Assembly (NCBI RefSeq): GCF_000745345.1
Contig: NZ_JQNR01000005.1
Coordinates: forward strand, 4,154,001-4,218,000
Origin: Actinacidiphila yeochonensis CN732
GTDB lineage: Bacteria; Actinomycetota; Actinomycetes; Streptomycetales; Streptomycetaceae
DNA length: 64,000 nt
Reading direction: 5' to 3'
In this document: one piece after another, positions 8,783 through 17,215 of the stretch
Numbering within the stretch: position 1 is the first letter of the stretch
How the letters are laid out: each line of letters begins with the position of its first letter
Made by a program: the position numbers and the translations under genes
The notes under the pieces: generated by a model
What the model was told of the DNA's origin: nothing
The model's database searches: none
What the model saw: the letters and a program-made list of their open reading frames with translations, nothing else

Positions 8783-8935
8783 ATGAGCCTGGTCGTCCTG
8801 CTGATCGGCATGGGCATCCTGATGGGCGCGGCCGCCCACATTTCGCTCACCGTCTTCACCGCCGCCGCGGCCGCCATCGCCGTATGGCTGCTGGTCTTCG
8901 CGGTCCGCGAGCGCCGCGACCGCGACCGCGGCTGA
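8783..8935 (+). CDS. Small membrane protein (50 aa)
   Basis: A 50-residue protein with two hydrophobic stretches (SLVVLLIGMGILMGAA and SLTVFTAAAAAIAVWLLVFA) and a charged tail RERRDRDRG. I do not recognise the family. The ATG at 8783 is chosen because GGAGGT lies 9 nt upstream; an in-frame GTG at 8702 and ATG at 8714 would add a polar N-terminus but have no ribosome site. It is divergent from the FabR-like TetR gene and is likely its target. A role at the membrane would fit a lipid-responsive regulator, but that is inference. Confidence 0.6.
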   Translation: MSLVVLLIGMGILMGAAAHISLTVFTAAAAAIAVWLLVFAVRERRDRDRG

Positions 8936-9081
8936 CCCCACCCGACAGGCGCTCAACGGCCGCCCAACGTCCGCGCGCCGCCCCCCGCGCCGCCCGCCCT
9001 GCGCGCCGCGACAGACGGGCCCGCGAGGCCCGCCGGGTCCGCCGAACCCGAGGAACCCGCCGACTCCGGAGAGGAACTCCC

Positions 9082-9354
9082 GTGAACACCACAGCGCACC
9101 CGGTCCGCCCCGCCGCGTCCACGCGTGACGCCGACGGGATGGCCGTGGCGTCCTTCCTGCTCGGCCTGCCCGGCCTGCTGGTGCTGAACGTCGTCCTCGG
9201 GCCCGCGGCCGTGCTGCTCGCCCTGACCGCCCTCGCCCGCGGCACCCGGCGGCGGGGCCGCGCGGTGCTCGGCCTCGTGCTGGGCGTCGGCGACCTGCTC
9301 CTGATGGCCGGGCTGACCGTCGCCGGCCACGGCGTCCTCTGGTCGTTCGGCTGA
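9082..9354 (+). CDS. DUF4190-like small membrane protein
   Basis: A 90-residue protein with two membrane segments: GMAVASFLLGLPGLLVLNVVL and, after a basic loop ARGTRRRGRAV, LGLVLGVGDLLLMAGLTVAG. The order 'AxASFLLGL...lGPAAVLLALTALAR...RGRAVLGLVLG' is typical of DUF4190 domains, found in many actinobacterial membrane proteins of unknown function. The GTG at 9082 follows GGAGAGGA. It follows the 50-aa membrane protein by about 150 bp on the same strand and is closed by the strong hairpin at 9386-9429. Confidence 0.7.
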   Translation: MNTTAHPVRPAASTRDADGMAVASFLLGLPGLLVLNVVLGPAAVLLALTALARGTRRRGRAVLGLVLGVGDLLLMAGLTVAGHGVLWSFG

Positions 9355-9385
9355 CCCGCGGCCGCTGGGCGCGGACAGGACGGAC

Positions 9386-9429
9386 AGGGGCGAGGCCCGC
9401 ACGGACGGTTCCGTGCGGGCCTCGCCCCT
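9386..9429. terminator. Strong bidirectional terminator hairpin
   Basis: A perfect 20-bp inverted repeat (left arm 9386-9405, right arm 9410-9429) with a CGGT loop lies between the convergent DUF4190-like gene and glyA. Confidence 0.85.
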
Positions 9430-9497
9430 GCGTCCGACCCGCGGGCCCGACGCCGCGGGCAGTGCCAGGGCGGTTCCGGTACGGGGTCGGGGCCAGG

Positions 9498-10958
9498 TCA
9501 GGACAGGTCGATCCCCGGGTAGAGCGGGAAGCCCGCGAGCAGGTCGGCGGCGCGCCGCGACACCTGGTCGGCCACCTTCTCGTCCAGGACGTAGTTGGCC
9601 TTCGACGTGCCGCCCTTGGCCGCGGCGGCCGGGGTCGTGCCGGAGAGCACCGTGTCGATCAGGCCGGCGATCTCGTCCATCTCGCCGGTGCCGAGGCCGC
9701 GGGTGGTCAGCGCCGGCGTGCCGATCCGGATGCCGGTGGTGTACCAGGCGCCGTTCGGGTCCTGCGGCACCGAGTTGCGGTTGGTCACGATGCCCGCGTC
9801 CAGCAGCGCGGCCTCCGCCTGCCGGCCGGTCAGCCCGTAGGTGGAGGTGTCGATCAGCACCAGGTGGTTGTCGGTGCCGCCGGTCACCAGCTTCGCGCCG
9901 CGGCCGAGCAGGCCCTCCGCCAGCGCCCGCGCGTTGTCCACCACCGACTGCGCGTAGGTGCGGAACTCCGGGCGGGACGCCTCGGCCAGCGCCACCGCCT
10001 TGGCCGCCATCACGTGCGGCAGCGGGCCGCCCAGGACCATCGGGCAGCCGCGGTCCACGTGCTCGGCCAGCGAGTCGTCGCACAGCACCATGCCGCCGCG
10101 CGGGCCGCGCAGCGACTTGTGGGTGGTCGTGGTGACGATCTGGGCGTGCGGTACCGGGTCGAAGTCGCCGGTGAGCACCTTGCCCGCGACCAGGCCGGCG
10201 AAGTGCGCCATGTCGACCATCAGCGTGGCGCCGACCTCGTCCGCGATCTCCCGCATGAGGCGGAAGTTGACCAGCCGGGGGTAGGCCGAGTAGCCGGCGA
10301 CGATGATCAGCGGCCGGAACTCGCGGGCGGTGGCGCGCACCGCGTCGTAGTCGAGCAGCCCGGTCTCCGGGTCGGTGCCGTAGCTGCGCTGGTCGAACAT
10401 CTTGCCCGAGATGTTCGGCCGGAAGCCGTGGGTGAGGTGGCCGCCCGCGTCCAGGGACATGCCGAGCATCCGCTGGTTGCCGAAGTCGGCGCGCAGCTGC
10501 GCCCAGTCCTGCTCGGAGAGGTCGTTGACCTGCCGGACGCCCGCCTTCGCCAGCGCCGGGGACTCCACCCGCTGGGAGAGCACCGCCCAGAACGCGACGA
10601 GGTTGGCGTCGATGCCCGAGTGCGGCTGCGCGTAGGCGTGCGCGGCGCCGAAGACCGAGCGGGCGTGCTCGGCCGCCAGCGACTCGACGGTGTCCACGTT
10701 GCGGCAGCCGGCGTAGAAACGGCGGCCGACGGTGCCTTCGGCGTACTTGTCGCTGAACCAGTTGCCCATGGACAGCAGCACGGCGGGGGAGGCGTAGTTC
10801 TCGCTGGCGATGAGCTTCAGCATCTCGCGCTGGTCGGCGACCTCGGCGGCGATGGCGTCCGCCACCCGGGGCTCGACCTCCCGGACGACGTCCAGGGCGC
10901 TGCGGAAGGCGGTCTGCGCGGCGCCGGCGGAGGAGGGTACGGCGGAACTCTCGGCCAT
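9498..10958 (-). CDS. glyA: Serine hydroxymethyltransferase
   Basis: A 486-residue PLP enzyme that converts serine and tetrahydrofolate to glycine and 5,10-methylene-tetrahydrofolate in the cytoplasm, the main source of one-carbon units. The PLP lysine lies in VTTTTHKSLRGPRGG near residue 280; other family marks are LIASENYASPAVL near 50, YAEGTVGRRFYAGC near 75 and VDMAHFAGLVAGK near 240. It is longer than the usual 420-residue form and has an insert around residues 130-170, a variant I associate with actinobacteria. Expression is probably controlled by the ZTP riboswitch directly upstream. It is convergent with the DUF4190-like gene. Confidence 0.95.
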   Translation of the reverse strand: MAESSAVPSSAGAAQTAFRSALDVVREVEPRVADAIAAEVADQREMLKLIASENYASPAVLLSMGNWFSDKYAEGTVGRRFYAGCRNVDTVESLAAEHARSVFGAAHAYAQPHSGIDANLVAFWAVLSQRVESPALAKAGVRQVNDLSEQDWAQLRADFGNQRMLGMSLDAGGHLTHGFRPNISGKMFDQRSYGTDPETGLLDYDAVRATAREFRPLIIVAGYSAYPRLVNFRLMREIADEVGATLMVDMAHFAGLVAGKVLTGDFDPVPHAQIVTTTTHKSLRGPRGGMVLCDDSLAEHVDRGCPMVLGGPLPHVMAAKAVALAEASRPEFRTYAQSVVDNARALAEGLLGRGAKLVTGGTDNHLVLIDTSTYGLTGRQAEAALLDAGIVTNRNSVPQDPNGAWYTTGIRIGTPALTTRGLGTGEMDEIAGLIDTVLSGTTPAAAAKGGTSKANYVLDEKVADQVSRRAADLLAGFPLYPGIDLS

Positions 10959-10985
10959 GGGATGTCCTTAGGGTGACGGCTGCGG

Positions 10986-11066
10986 GACGGCCCAGGCGCA
11001 CGGCACACGGTCGAACGGGCCGCTCCCTGATGGTTGACCCCATCCCAGCGCGCCAGTCACGGCCCG
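10986..11066 (-). ncRNA. ZTP riboswitch (pfl motif) upstream of glyA
   Basis: Reading the minus strand towards glyA, the sequence has the conserved blocks of the pfl/ZTP motif in order: CGTGACTGGCG, then a hairpin arm, CCATCAGGGAGCG and, after a variable linker, CGCCTGGGC. The aptamer ends about 30 nt before the ATG at 10958. ZTP riboswitches sense ZMP/ZTP, which build up when 10-formyl-THF is limiting, and turn on folate and purine genes including glyA. The short distance to the start suggests control of translation initiation or a closely placed terminator. Confidence 0.85.
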
Positions 11067-11356
11067 CCGTGAGCGTACCAATCCTGCGGGGGCGCGTGCG
11101 AACAGGAAACGCTCGCGCCCTCGCGCCGCCGGCACGCGGAGTCCGGCATCCGCGTTCCGCGAGGAACGGAGGCTCCGTGGGGCCCTGGGCGCGGCACGCC
11201 GCGGCGTGGTGCTTGGATGGCGGTGCGGCGGGCTCCGGCGGTGGTGCGGCGTCCGCAGCGTCACGGGCGGGTCGGGAGCAAGGCGAGGAGTCCGCCGCGG
11301 GACCGGGCGCAGGGCCCGGACCGGGCCCACGGGGACGACAACGAGGAGGCGGCCGG

Positions 11357-12346
11357 GTGAGCGTCAACGCACGGGTCGGCGGCGCGGGGGTCGCGGTGCT
11401 GGAACTGGACCGGCCGCGCGCCCTGAACGCGCTCGACCTCCCCATGGTCACGGCGGTACGGGACGCGCTGCGCGCCTGGCACGACGACGACTCCGTGCGG
11501 GCCGTGGTGGTCCGCAGCACCTCCCCGAAGGCGTTCTGCGCCGGCGGTGACATCCGCGCCGTGCGTGAGGCCGGGGTGCTCGGCGACGACGCCGCCGTAC
11601 GCGCCTACTTCACCGCCGAGTACGGCCTGAACCTGGCGATCTCCGACTTCCCCAAGCCCTGCACGGCGCTCGTCGACGGCTACGCCATGGGCGGCGGCCT
11701 CGGCGTGTCGGTGCACGGCTCGGCTCTGGTGGCCACCGAACGGGCCACGCTCGCCATGCCCGAGACCGCCATCGGCTTCTTCCCCGACATCGGCGCCAGC
11801 TGGTTCCTGCCGAGGCTGCCGGGCGCGGTCGGCTGGTACCTGGGCCTGACCGGGGCAAGGCTGTCCGGTGCCGCCGCCGTGGAGTGCGGTCTGGCCACCC
11901 ACTTCGTACCCGCCGCCGATCTGGCCGCCCTGGAGGAGGCGCTGACCGGAGCCGACGGCGTGCGGCCGCAGGCGGTGCTGGACCGCTTCGCCCGCCCCGC
12001 GCCCCCGTCGGAGCTCGCCGGCCACCGGGAGGCGATCGCCCGCTGCTTCACCGCACCCGACCTCGCGGGGGTCTTCCACCGGCTCGCCGAGGAGCGCGCC
12101 GACCGGGCCTGGGCCGAGGAGACGCTCGACGCGCTGCGCCGGGCCAGTCCCATGAGCCTTGTGGCGACCTTCGACGTGCTGTCCTCCGGCGCGGCCGCGC
12201 CGTCCCTCCGGGACTGCCTGGCCACGGAGCTGGAGCTGGCCTGCCGCACCGCCCGTGAGCCGGACTTCCACGAGGGCGTCCGCGCGGCACTCGTCGACCG
12301 CGACCGCGCCCCCGTCTGGACCAGCAGCCTGCCGTTCCCGGTCTGA
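11357..12346 (+). CDS. 3-hydroxyisobutyryl-CoA hydrolase (crotonase fold)
   Basis: A 329-residue crotonase-family enzyme. The oxyanion-hole and active-site segments are KAFCAGGDIRAVREAG near residue 57, DGYAMGGGLGVSVHG near 108 and MPETAIGFFPDIGASWFLP near 135. The last motif, with Phe-Pro-Asp-Ile-Gly, is diagnostic of HIBYL-CoA hydrolases, which release 3-hydroxyisobutyrate in valine breakdown. The GTG at 11357 follows GAGGAGG at 7 nt; the frame is open further upstream across the riboswitch region but without motifs. It is divergent from glyA. A broader enoyl-CoA hydratase role cannot be excluded. Confidence 0.88.
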   Translation: MSVNARVGGAGVAVLELDRPRALNALDLPMVTAVRDALRAWHDDDSVRAVVVRSTSPKAFCAGGDIRAVREAGVLGDDAAVRAYFTAEYGLNLAISDFPKPCTALVDGYAMGGGLGVSVHGSALVATERATLAMPETAIGFFPDIGASWFLPRLPGAVGWYLGLTGARLSGAAAVECGLATHFVPAADLAALEEALTGADGVRPQAVLDRFARPAPPSELAGHREAIARCFTAPDLAGVFHRLAEERADRAWAEETLDALRRASPMSLVATFDVLSSGAAAPSLRDCLATELELACRTAREPDFHEGVRAALVDRDRAPVWTSSLPFPV

Positions 12347-12775
12347 GGCAGCGGGAAGCCGGGGCCGGGGACGTAAGAAGGAGCCGCGCGACCCGGTACG
12401 TCGACGCCGCCCGTCCCCCGGCTGCTTCCGTCGTGCCCCGGCACGCCCCCGCAGCGGCCTGTGGCAGCTCCCGCCCTGCGAGGCGGCCGGCCCCCGGGAG
12501 TGCGCCGTTCAGCACCCATGTTCAGTATATGAGACGCCCGTGTCAGGATGCGGGACATGCGGCGTACCGTTGGCGGAGGAGGGCGCCCCGGCTCCGGAGT
12601 CCGACATGGCCGGCCCGGGTGCGCAGAAGAACCGCGGCGACGGCCGTGCTCGACCGCGAGCCGCGCGCGAACGAGGCGGCGGCCGGGTACGGCGCCGCCG
12701 AGAACGCCGACAACGCCGAGAACGCTGAGAACGGCGCCGAGAACGACGACAACGCCGTCGGATGAATGGAGCGTC
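12347..12775. other. Intergenic region with a short tandem repeat, no clear gene
   Basis: About 430 bp. A frame at 12433-12765 ends in a repeat of Ala-Glu-Asn and stops just before the methyltransferase, but its first part is arginine-rich and it has no ribosome site, so I do not call it. The patch around 12505-12535 (TTCAGTATATGAGAC) is locally A/T-rich and may contain the methyltransferase promoter. Confidence 0.4.
12697..12753. repeat. 9-bp tandem repeat, unit GCCGAGAAC
   Basis: Six copies of a 9-bp unit (GCCGAGAAC and one- or two-base variants), interrupted by one GGC triplet at 12733, lie directly before the methyltransferase start. Confidence 0.75.
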
Positions 12776-13543
12776 ATGCCCAGGGAATGGGACGCCAAGA
12801 CCTACGACTCACTGCCGCTGCCGCATCTGGGATGGGGCCGCCGCACGCTCGCCCGGCTCCCGCTGCGCGGTGACGAGCGGGTGCTCGACGCCGGATGCGG
12901 CACCGGGCGGGACACCGTCGGCCTGCTCGACCGGCTGCCGGAGGGCCGGGTGGTGGCCCTGGACGGTTCTGTCCGCATGCTGGATGAGCTGCGCGTGCGA
13001 CTGGCCGGCCGGCTGGACCAGGTGGAGGTCGTGCACGGGGACCTGACGAAGGTGCCGCTGCCCTTCGACGGCGAGGTCGACGCCGTCTTCAGCGTCGCCG
13101 CCTTCCACTGGATCGAGGACCACGCCGCGCTCTTCGCCGCCCTGGCCGGCCGTATGCGCCCCGGCGCCCCGCTGATCTCCGACTGCGGCGGGCGCGGCAA
13201 CATCGCCGCCGTGAAGGCCGCCGTCGCCGAGGTCGCCGGCCGCGGTGGGGAAGGCGACGAATCCGCCTCCGACAGCTGGGAGTTCGCGGGCGTCGAGGAC
13301 ACCCGTGAGCGGCTGGCCGCGGCCGGCTTCACGGACATCGAGGTCTCGCTGCGCCCCGACCCGGCCGTCCTCCAGCCCGGCGAGCAACTGGAGGCGTTCC
13401 TCGCCACGGTGGTCCTCGGCGCCCACCTGGACGCCATGCCCGAGGGCGAGCGCGAAGGGTTCGTCAAGGCCGTCGCCGCCCGGCTCGCCGAGCCGGTGGT
13501 GGACTACGTCCGGCTGGAGATCTCGGCGGTACGCGGCGGCTGA
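12776..13543 (+). CDS. Class I SAM-dependent methyltransferase
   Basis: A 255-residue methyltransferase. Motif I is VLDAGCGTGRDTVGLLDRL near residue 40, followed by VVALDGSVRMLDELR, a post-I Asp in VVHGDLTKVPLPFDG, and AVFSVAAFHWIEDHAALF near 110. The His-Trp segment and overall layout resemble trans-aconitate 2-methyltransferase-type proteins, but the substrate cannot be assigned. The frame is open upstream across a tandem repeat; the ATG at 12776 is the first that leads straight into the motif-bearing part (MPREWDAKTYD). It stands alone between unrelated genes and is followed by a strong hairpin. Confidence 0.88.
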   Translation: MPREWDAKTYDSLPLPHLGWGRRTLARLPLRGDERVLDAGCGTGRDTVGLLDRLPEGRVVALDGSVRMLDELRVRLAGRLDQVEVVHGDLTKVPLPFDGEVDAVFSVAAFHWIEDHAALFAALAGRMRPGAPLISDCGGRGNIAAVKAAVAEVAGRGGEGDESASDSWEFAGVEDTRERLAAAGFTDIEVSLRPDPAVLQPGEQLEAFLATVVLGAHLDAMPEGEREGFVKAVAARLAEPVVDYVRLEISAVRGG

Positions 13544-13655
13544 GCGCACCCGGCGGTCGGGGGGGCGGGCCGCGACGGCTGACCGGCCGACGGTGGAGGC
13601 CGGCGGGGATCGGCGGCCGCCCCCTGCCGCTGAACCGGTTGGGCCGCGCGGGGAC

Positions 13656-13701
13656 CGCCCGGCGGGCGGGAGCGCCACCGGCCCTGCCCGCCCGCCGGGC
13701 G
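13656..13701 (+). terminator. Hairpin terminator after the methyltransferase gene
   Basis: A 15-bp G/C inverted repeat (arms 13656-13670 and 13687-13701) with a 16-nt loop. Confidence 0.6.
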
Positions 13702-13776
13702 CCGTTGTTAGGGTTGGCGGGCCGGTCCGCCAGAACCGCCCGCGCCGTGCGGGCCCTTGCCACCCCCCGAGGCAGC

Positions 13777-14802
13777 ATGAGCCCCTTGAAGCGTCCCACC
13801 ATCGCCGACATCGCCGAGGCCGCGGGTGTCTCCAAGGGCGCCGTGTCCTACGCGCTGAACGGCAAGCCCGGGGTCTCGGACCGCACCCGGGCGCGCATCC
13901 TGGAGATCGCCGGCCGGATGGGCTGGCATCCGAGCAGCGCCGCCCGCGCCCTGTCCGACGGCCGTTCCGGCGCCGTCGGCCTCGTGGTCGACCGGCCCGC
14001 CTGGGTGCTGGGCGTCGAGCCGTTCTTCATGCAGCTCATCTCCGGAGTGGAGGCCGGCCTCGCGGACGCCGGGACCGCGCTGCTGCTCCAGGTCACCGAG
14101 GACGCGGGTGCCGAGACGGCCGCGTACCGTCGCTGGTGGGGGGAGCGCCGGGTGGACGGCGTGCTCCTGGTCGACCTGCGCGAGGACGACCCCCGGCCGG
14201 AGCTCCTGGCCGAACTCGGCCTGCCGGCGGTCGTGGTGGGCCACGCGGCGGGGACCTCGGCGGTACCGTCGGTGTGGCTCGACGACGGCGCCGCCGTCCG
14301 GGAGACGCTGGCCTACCTCGCCGCGATGGGCCACCGGCGGATAGCCCGCGTGGCCGGGCCCCGGCACTTCGTCCACACCCGCGAACGCGGCGAGGTCTTC
14401 GCCGCCGTCGCGGACGAGCTGGGACTGCACGGCGTGCCGTGCCTGTACACGGACTACTCCGGCGAGGAGGGCGCCCGAGCCACGCGCCGGCTGCTGTCGG
14501 GCGCCGAGCGGCCCACCGCCGTGGTCTTCGACAACGACGTGATGGCCGTCGCGGCGCTCGGCGTCGCGCAGGAGATGGGCGTCGCCGTGCCACGCGAACT
14601 GTCGCTGGTGGCCTGGGACGACAGCGCGCTGTGCCGCCTGGTCCATCCGGCGCTCACCGCGGTGAGCCGGCGCGTCCCGGAGTACGGCGAGCGGGCGGCG
14701 GTGGCGCTGCTGGCCCGGATCGAGGGGGGGCGGGTGCCGGACACCCTGCTCGACCCACCGGTCCTCGTCCCGCGCGGCAGCACCGCTCCGGCCCCGCGCT
14801 GA
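13777..14802 (+). CDS. LacI family transcriptional regulator
   Basis: A 341-residue repressor. The N-terminal DNA-binding headpiece reads PTIADIAEAAGVSKGAVSYAL then NGKPGVSDRTRARI, with the hinge helix in SSAARALSDGRSGAVGLVV. The rest is a periplasmic-binding-protein-like ligand domain (about residues 60-340) with MGHRRIARVAGPRHFVHTRE and the usual VFDNDVMAVAALGVAQEMG. LacI proteins respond to sugars. The next gene downstream, on the same strand, is a secreted GH30 glycosidase, which is the obvious target; an imperfect palindrome at 14932-14949 lies before its promoter. The inducer is unknown, perhaps an oligosaccharide released by that enzyme. Confidence 0.9.
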   Translation: MSPLKRPTIADIAEAAGVSKGAVSYALNGKPGVSDRTRARILEIAGRMGWHPSSAARALSDGRSGAVGLVVDRPAWVLGVEPFFMQLISGVEAGLADAGTALLLQVTEDAGAETAAYRRWWGERRVDGVLLVDLREDDPRPELLAELGLPAVVVGHAAGTSAVPSVWLDDGAAVRETLAYLAAMGHRRIARVAGPRHFVHTRERGEVFAAVADELGLHGVPCLYTDYSGEEGARATRRLLSGAERPTAVVFDNDVMAVAALGVAQEMGVAVPRELSLVAWDDSALCRLVHPALTAVSRRVPEYGERAAVALLARIEGGRVPDTLLDPPVLVPRGSTAPAPR

Positions 14803-14931
14803 GGACCGGCCTGCTCCGTGGCTCCCTCCGCTCCCAGGCCCGTCCTGAACCCGCTGCTGTTACACGGCGTTTCATTCGTCCGGCCCGCGTCGGAAGCCTT
14901 GACGCCCTTGTGGGGCGCGAGTTGAATCACG

Positions 14932-14949
14932 TCACGACATAAGCCGTGA
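14932..14949. promoter_or_regulatory. Candidate LacI operator
   Basis: Imperfect 18-bp palindrome TCACGACATAAGCCGTGA (arms TCACG/CGTGA), overlapping the 11-bp palindrome CGTGAAACACG, about 50 bp before the GH30 -35 box. Confidence 0.3.
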
Positions 14950-14999
14950 AACACGCTGGAACAAGCGCGTGGACCCCCTCGCCACACGGTTGTCCGCTG

Positions 15000-15028
15000 T
15001 TCTCACGGCTGCGCTACAGGCATATATA
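15000..15028 (+). promoter_or_regulatory. Promoter of the GH30 gene
   Basis: TTCTCA at 15000-15005 and TATATA at 15023-15028 with a 17-nt spacer. The predicted start lies about 33 nt before the ATG at 15068. The box is strikingly A/T-rich for this genome. Confidence 0.55.
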
Positions 15029-15067
15029 TGTCAGGTCCATGTCATTCTTCGAGAAGGGCAGCGAGCT

Positions 15068-16972
15068 ATGAGCGCAGCACCGCGCCCCCGCGCGGGGAGA
15101 ACCCGTCTGCGGCGCACCCTCGTCGGGACGCTCACCGCCGCCGCGGCGGCCGTCGCCCCGATGGCCGCCCTGCCGGCCACCGCGCACGCCGCAGGTGAGA
15201 GCGTCCAGGTCTACCTGACCACCACCAGCGACTCCGGCGGCCGCACCGTCGCCAAGGGGCTGGAGCAGCAGGCTCCCCTGGCCTTCGGCGCGGGCACCGG
15301 CGGCTCCGGCCAGCAGGTGACCGTCGACGAGAACACGCAGTACCAGCAGTTCACCGGCGCGGGCGCGTCGTTCACCGACACGGCGGCCTGGCTGATGAAC
15401 TCCAGCGGCGCACTGTCGGCCACCACCCGGGACCAGGTCATGAAGAAGCTCTTCGACCCGGTGAACGGCATCGGCATCGACTTCCTGCGCAACCCGATGG
15501 GCGCATCCGACCTGGCCCGCTCCAGCTACACCTACGACGACCTGCCGGCGGGCCAGACCGACCCCACCCTGGCGCACTTCTCCATCGCCCACGACCAGGC
15601 CGACATCCTGCCGCTGACCAAGCAGGCCAAGCAGCTCAACCCGAGCCTGAAGGTCATGGGAACGCCCTGGACCCCGCCGCCGTGGATGAAGGACAACGGG
15701 AGCTACGTCCAGGGCTGGCTGCAGTCCCAGTACTACGCCGCGTTCGCGCAGTACTTCGTCAAGTACATCCAGGCGTACCAGGCGGCCGGCGTGCCGATCG
15801 ACTACGTGTCGGAGCAGAACGAGCCCACCGTCGGCGGCGACTACCCCGGCGCCCAGTGGAACGGCTCCGGCCTGGCCTACTTCGCCAAGAACGACCTGCT
15901 GCCCGCCCTGCACAGCGCCGGGCTGTCCACCAAGGTGCTGGCCCTGGACTGGAACCCGGACTCCTACGACAGCTACGCCGCGCCCACCCTCGACGACGCG
16001 AGCATCCGCACCGACCCCAACTTCGGCGGCATCGCCTGGCACGGGTACGAGGGCGACGTCACCGAGCAGACCACCATCCACAACGAGTACCCGGACGTCC
16101 CCTCCTTCGACACCGAGCACTCCGGCGGCACCTGGATCGCCGACCAGCAGAAGGAGGACATGGAGAACCTGATCGACTACACCCGCAACTGGGGGCAGAG
16201 CTGGGTCAAGTGGAGCCTGGCGGTCGACCAGAACATGGGCCCGCACAACGGCGGCTGCGGCACCTGCACCGGCCTGGTCACCGTGCACAACGGCGACAGC
16301 CGCAGCGGGCAGGTGGACTACACCATCGAGTACTACACGATGGGCCAGCTCACCAAGTTCGTGAAGCCCGGCGCCCACCGGATCAGCTCCAACGACAACT
16401 CCACGATCCGCAACGTGGCGTGGAAGAACCCCGACGGCTCCAAGGCGCTGATCGCCTACAACGAGTCGACCTCACCGCAGCAGTTGCGGGTCAACTGGGG
16501 CAACGAGTCGTTCGCCTACACCATGCCGGCCGGCGCGTCGGCCACCTTCACCTGGGCCGGCACCCAGAGCGGCACCGCCACGACCGGTCACACCGGAGCC
16601 ATCACCGGCTACGGCGGCAAGTGCGCCGACGTCGCCGCCGCCAACTCCGCGAACGGTACCGCCGTACAGCTCTACGACTGCAACGGCACCAGCGCCCAGC
16701 AGTGGACCGCCTCCGGCTCCACCCTCCAGGCACTCGGCAAGTGCATGGACGTCACGTCCGCCGGTACCGCGGACGGCACGCCGGTGCAGTTGTACGACTG
16801 CAACGGCACCGCCGCGCAGAGCTGGACACGAGGCAGCGGCGGCACACTGGTCAACGCCGGCTCGGGCAAGTGCCTGGACGCCACCGGACCCAGCTCCGCC
16901 AACGGCACCCGGCTCCAGATCTGGAGCTGCACCGGAGCCGCCAACCAGCAGTGGACGGCGCCCGCCGCCTGA
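15068..16972 (+). CDS. Secreted GH30 glycoside hydrolase with C-terminal CBM13 lectin domain
   Basis: A 634-residue secreted enzyme. Residues 1-42 form a signal peptide: RTRLRRTLVGTLTAAAAAV, then an Ala-rich core ending ATAHAAG. The GH30 domain (about 50-500) carries FTGAGASFTDTAAW near 90, MGTPWTPPPWMK near 200, the acid/base Glu in VSEQNEPTVGG near 255 and the nucleophile Glu in SFDTEHSGGTW near 348. The last 130 residues are a ricin-type beta-trefoil with three repeats, each with a GKC-type start and a QxW end (AQQWT, AQSWT, NQQWT). GH30 includes beta-1,6-glucanases, glucosylceramidases and xylanases; the TPPPWMK context suggests a beta-1,6-glucan or similar substrate, but this is not certain. 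Likely controlled by the adjacent LacI protein. Confidence 0.92.
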   Translation: MSAAPRPRAGRTRLRRTLVGTLTAAAAAVAPMAALPATAHAAGESVQVYLTTTSDSGGRTVAKGLEQQAPLAFGAGTGGSGQQVTVDENTQYQQFTGAGASFTDTAAWLMNSSGALSATTRDQVMKKLFDPVNGIGIDFLRNPMGASDLARSSYTYDDLPAGQTDPTLAHFSIAHDQADILPLTKQAKQLNPSLKVMGTPWTPPPWMKDNGSYVQGWLQSQYYAAFAQYFVKYIQAYQAAGVPIDYVSEQNEPTVGGDYPGAQWNGSGLAYFAKNDLLPALHSAGLSTKVLALDWNPDSYDSYAAPTLDDASIRTDPNFGGIAWHGYEGDVTEQTTIHNEYPDVPSFDTEHSGGTWIADQQKEDMENLIDYTRNWGQSWVKWSLAVDQNMGPHNGGCGTCTGLVTVHNGDSRSGQVDYTIEYYTMGQLTKFVKPGAHRISSNDNSTIRNVAWKNPDGSKALIAYNESTSPQQLRVNWGNESFAYTMPAGASATFTWAGTQSGTATTGHTGAITGYGGKCADVAAANSANGTAVQLYDCNGTSAQQWTASGSTLQALGKCMDVTSAGTADGTPVQLYDCNGTAAQSWTRGSGGTLVNAGSGKCLDATGPSSANGTRLQIWSCTGAANQQWTAPAA

Positions 16973-16987
16973 CCACTGCCCCGAAGC

Positions 16988-17021
16988 GGCCGGGCGGCGG
17001 ACCTCTCAGCGCCGCCCGGCC
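16988..17021 (+). terminator. Terminator of the GH30 gene
   Basis: 12-bp inverted repeat GGCCGGGCGGCG / CGCCGCCCGGCC with a 10-nt loop, 16 bp after the stop codon. Confidence 0.75.
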
Positions 17022-17067
17022 AGACAGAAGGAAGCGGGGGGAGGGGCGCCAGGAGAACGGCGCCACC

Positions 17068-17134
17068 GGGACAGGGAGACGGGAAACAGGGCAGACAGGG
17101 GACGACGGGCAAACAGGGGAAACAGGGAAGAGGG
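17068..17134 (+). other. G-quadruplex-prone array of nine G-tracts
   Basis: Nine runs of three or four G on the plus strand separated by loops of 3-6 nt, starting at 17068, 17074, 17081, 17089, 17098, 17107, 17116, 17125 and 17132. Every window of four tracts meets the usual G3N1-7 rule, so at least two quadruplexes could stack. Spacers are purine/AC-rich (ACA, AGAC, AAACA). Confidence 0.65.
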
Positions 17135-17215
17135 CGGAACCGGCGTCCGCGCCGGCGGCGTCGCACCCGCCGGCAACGGGACACCCCACGGCGGCCGGTG
17201 ACGCCAGTGGCGCAG

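Noticed and set aside
8953..11553. An 866-codon minus-strand frame across glyA
   Set aside because: Overlaps glyA in another frame; low-complexity text, no start signal, no family motif.
12433..12765. A forward frame ending in Ala-Glu-Asn repeats before the methyltransferase
   Set aside because: No ribosome site, arginine-rich first part, and it ends only because of the 9-bp repeat; kept as a repeat, not a gene.
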